Made by a program: the position numbers and the translations under genes. Below the pieces are notes generated by a model. That model searched no databases, had not been told where the DNA came from, and saw nothing but the letters and a program-made list of their open reading frames with translations. A stretch of DNA of 64,000 bases, from positions 248,001 to 312,000 of the forward strand of contig JABAQU010000002.1 of NCBI GenBank assembly GCA_019187185.1, written 5' to 3'. This DNA comes from Steroidobacteraceae bacterium. Lineage in GTDB: Bacteria > Pseudomonadota > Gammaproteobacteria > Steroidobacterales > Steroidobacteraceae. This document shows positions 62,546-64,000 of the stretch, piece after piece. Position 1 is the first letter of the stretch. Every line of letters begins with the position of its first letter.

Positions 62546-63111
62546 CGGCGCGAGCGCTTCGCGCTGCGCTGTGTCGCGCGCGTCCCGGCGCGCCGGCTCG
62601 CACGCTTCTTCGCTCGCTTCTTCGCTCGCTTCTTCGGGCGCTTCTTCGGGCGCTTGGCGGGCCAGAGCATCGTGCCGCGGCAGCTCGTCGCGCCGCAGCG
62701 GCAGGCGAAGACCTCGTCGACGTTCTCGGGATCGTCGTCGTCGCGCCCGATCTGGTAGTCGTACTTCAGTTCCTCGCCCGGCTGGATCGTGCGGATCGCC
62801 TCGATGAAGACCCGCCGGTCCTCGATCACCGACTCGCAGTTCGGGTCGCAGCCGTGGTTGATGAACCGCGCCTCGTTGCCGTCGACACCGGCATCGATGA
62901 CGACGCCGCGGTCGACGATGAACAGGAACGTGTGGCCGTCGTCGGCATCCTTCAGCTCATAGCGCGCATCGGCGACCTTGTGCGAGATGCGCTCGCCGAG
63001 GTATTCGACGATCCGCGTGCCTTTGCGGATGCGGCGCTTCGCGAACACGCCGAGACCGTGCACCTTCGAACGACGCACCGAATAGAGGGGAGCCTTGCCA
63101 GCGACTGCCAT
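62542..63111 (-). CDS. SET-domain lysine methyltransferase with histone-like basic tail
   Basis: A 189-residue protein. Residues about 8-125 form a SET domain: YSVRRSKVHGLGVFAKRRIRKGTRIVEYLGERIS, FINHGCDPNCESVIEDRRVF (the N-H-S/G-C-x-P-N-C SAM/pseudoknot motif) and GEELKYDYQ with the catalytic tyrosine. A post-SET cysteine motif (ACRCGATSCRG) follows. The last 40 residues are Lys/Arg/Ala-rich repeats (KKRP, KKRA) and resemble histone H1. The target is unknown; binding nucleic acid through the tail is inferred. It lies between thyA and folA, 9 bases after thyA and overlapping folA by four bases. Confidence 0.93.
   Translation of the reverse strand: MAVAGKAPLYSVRRSKVHGLGVFAKRRIRKGTRIVEYLGERISHKVADARYELKDADDGHTFLFIVDRGVVIDAGVDGNEARFINHGCDPNCESVIEDRRVFIEAIRTIQPGEELKYDYQIGRDDDDPENVDEVFACRCGATSCRGTMLWPAKRPKKRPKKRAKKRAKKRASRRAGTRATQRSAKRSRR
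62603..62650. repeat. Four tandem 12-bp repeats encoding the basic tail of the SET protein
   Basis: Four consecutive copies of CGCTTCTTCG(CT/GG) run from 62603 to 62650 in frame, each encoding (A/P)-K-K-R on the minus strand. In-frame repeats like this can change copy number by slippage. Confidence 0.85.
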
Positions 63112-63120
63112 GCGTTTCCT

Positions 63121-63915
63121 TCAGACTGCGACCGGCGCCTTGATGGCCGGGTGGGATTGATAATTGCGGAACTCGAAGTCGTCGAACTCGTAGTCGAAGA
63201 TCGACGGCGGGCGCCGCCGGATCGCGAGCGTGGGCGGCGCGAGCGGCGAGCGCGCGAGTTGCGTGTCGGCCTGCTCGAGGTGATTGAGATACAGGTGGGT
63301 GTCGCCGCCCGTCCAGATGAACTCCCCGACGCCGAGATCGCACTGCTGCGCGACCATGTGGGTCAGGAGCGCATAGGAGGCGATGTTGAACGGCACGCCG
63401 AGGAAGAGATCCGCACTGCGCTGGTAAAGCTGGCACGAGAGGCGGCCTGCCGCGACATAGAACTGGAAGAGCGCATGGCAGGGCAGCAGCGCCATGCGGT
63501 CGAGTTCGCCGACGTTCCAGGCGCTGACGAGGATGCGCCGCGAATCCGGTGTCGCGCGCAGCTGCCCGATCACGCGCGCGATCTGGTCGATGCGGCTGCC
63601 GTCCGGCGCAGGCCACGAGCGCCATTGCGCGCCATACACCGGCCCGAGTTCGCCCGCGGCATCGGCCCATTCGTCCCAGATCGTGACGCCGTGCCCGCGC
63701 AGCCACGCGACATTCGTTTCGCCGCGCAGGAACCACAGCAGTTCGTAGACGATCGACTTCACGTGCACGCGCTTCGTGGTCACGAGCGGAAAGCCGCGCG
63801 CGAGGTCGAAACGCATCTGGCAGCCGAACAGGGAGCGCGTACCGGTTCCCGTGCGGTCGGTCTTGAGCGCACCGTCGTCGCGGACGCGCCGCAGAAGGTC
63901 GAGATAGGCCTGCAT
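63121..63915 (-). CDS. thyA: Thymidylate synthase
   Basis: A 264-residue enzyme converting dUMP to dTMP with methylenetetrahydrofolate; length equals E. coli Thy[53 protein letters not shown] (active Cys), [23 protein letters not shown] and [19 protein letters not shown] are diagnostic. The ATG at 63915 has no Shine-Dalgarno sequence, while TATAAT lies 11 bases upstream. It heads thyA–SET–folA. The last 85 bases of the window beyond it hold an inverted GGAACGGCG/CGCCGTTCC pair and no gene I can support. Confidence 0.97.
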   Translation of the reverse strand: MQAYLDLLRRVRDDGALKTDRTGTGTRSLFGCQMRFDLARGFPLVTTKRVHVKSIVYELLWFLRGETNVAWLRGHGVTIWDEWADAAGELGPVYGAQWRSWPAPDGSRIDQIARVIGQLRATPDSRRILVSAWNVGELDRMALLPCHALFQFYVAAGRLSCQLYQRSADLFLGVPFNIASYALLTHMVAQQCDLGVGEFIWTGGDTHLYLNHLEQADTQLARSPLAPPTLAIRRRPPSIFDYEFDDFEFRNYQSHPAIKAPVAV

Positions 63916-63926
63916 TGGAACGGCGG

Positions 63927-63932
63927 ATTATA
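63927..63932 (-). promoter_or_regulatory. thyA -10 box
   Basis: A perfect TATAAT on the minus strand 11 bases before the thyA ATG; no good -35 is visible. The implied leader is only about 4-5 bases. Confidence 0.45.
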
Positions 63933-63938
63933 GGTGAG

Positions 63939-63960
63939 GAACGGCGCCGCACGCCGTTCC
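63939..63960. repeat. Inverted repeat upstream of thyA
   Basis: GGAACGGCG (63938-63946) and CGCCGTTCC (63952-63960) are perfect inverted arms around a 5-base spacer, just upstream of the thyA -10. It could be an operator or the end of an unseen upstream transcript; no T-run follows. Confidence 0.45.
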
Positions 63961-64000
63961 GCTGCCGTTCAGCTTGGCAGGGTAAGATAGCGCGGTACCC

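Overview
The window is a very GC-rich, tightly packed bacterial chromosome segment with both strands used. Gene content and order point to a gammaproteobacterium. The segments rodA–mltB–rlpA–dacA–ybeD / lipB–lipA, lptD–surA–pdxA–rsmA–apaG–apaH, lolB–ispE … tRNA-Gln–prs–rplY–pth–ychF and gatCAB / mreBCD are all classic gammaproteobacterial neighbourhoods. The amgK–murU recycling route, a TonB receptor next to a TPR-sulfotransferase and a bacterial kynurenine operon suggest a Xanthomonadales/Steroidobacterales/Nevskiales-like lineage. That placement is inference from gene content; there is no rRNA here. I see no insertion sequence, phage, integrase or CRISPR array, and no gene-free stretch longer than about 300 bases.

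Layout. 1–440: the start of a Tat-exported dienelactone-hydrolase-like enzyme that runs off the left edge. 514–10077: an accessory locus. A MocR-like regulator faces away from a co-directional run of nitrilase-family amidohydrolase, TonB-dependent receptor, TPR-sulfotransferase, exported serine hydrolase and MFS transporter; this is the most likely undescribed system in the window. 10129–20443 (mostly minus): ychF, pth, rplY, prs, tRNA-Gln, a zinc alcohol dehydrogenase, a DUF882 peptidase (plus strand), an L,D-transpeptidase, ispE, lolB and a TPR lipoprotein. 20495–24552 (plus): prfA, prmC, ppiB and mtgA, with a membrane protein on the opposite strand. 24515–25847: a VOC–ArsR–SRPBCC mini-operon. 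25950–31620: an ArsR-methyltransferase regulator (SahR-like), metF and metH. 31740–35858: gatCAB and hslO.

35977–45901: the cell-shape and peptidoglycan block mreBCD, mrdA, rodA, mltB, rlpA, dacA, a D-amino-acid transaminase, ybeD and a small lipoprotein. 45924–49305 (minus): amgK–murU–lipA–lipB. 49330–57658: lptD–surA–pdxA–rsmA–(uspA)–apaG–(porin)–apaH. 57640–62073: an unknown lipoprotein (minus) and a kynurenine operon (3-hydroxyanthranilate dioxygenase, cyclase-type arylformamidase, kynureninase, kynurenine 3-monooxygenase). 62033–63915 (minus): thyA, a SET-domain methyltransferase with a histone-like tail, and folA.

Themes. Many co-directional neighbours overlap by exactly four bases (ATGA, GTGA or TTGA), implying translational coupling. 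Several genes have a good -10 box only about 6–12 bases before the start codon and no Shine-Dalgarno sequence, suggesting leaderless mRNAs. A short repeat built on GCTGTCAGC-type units recurs at four gene ends and supplies the stop codon region of three genes. Functionally the window is rich in envelope biogenesis (MreBCD/RodA/PBP2, PBP5, MltB, MtgA, L,D-transpeptidase, LptD, SurA, LolB, AmgK/MurU), one-carbon and methionine metabolism (MetH, MetF, ThyA, FolA), and cofactor synthesis (lipoate, pyridoxal phosphate, possibly NAD through kynurenine).
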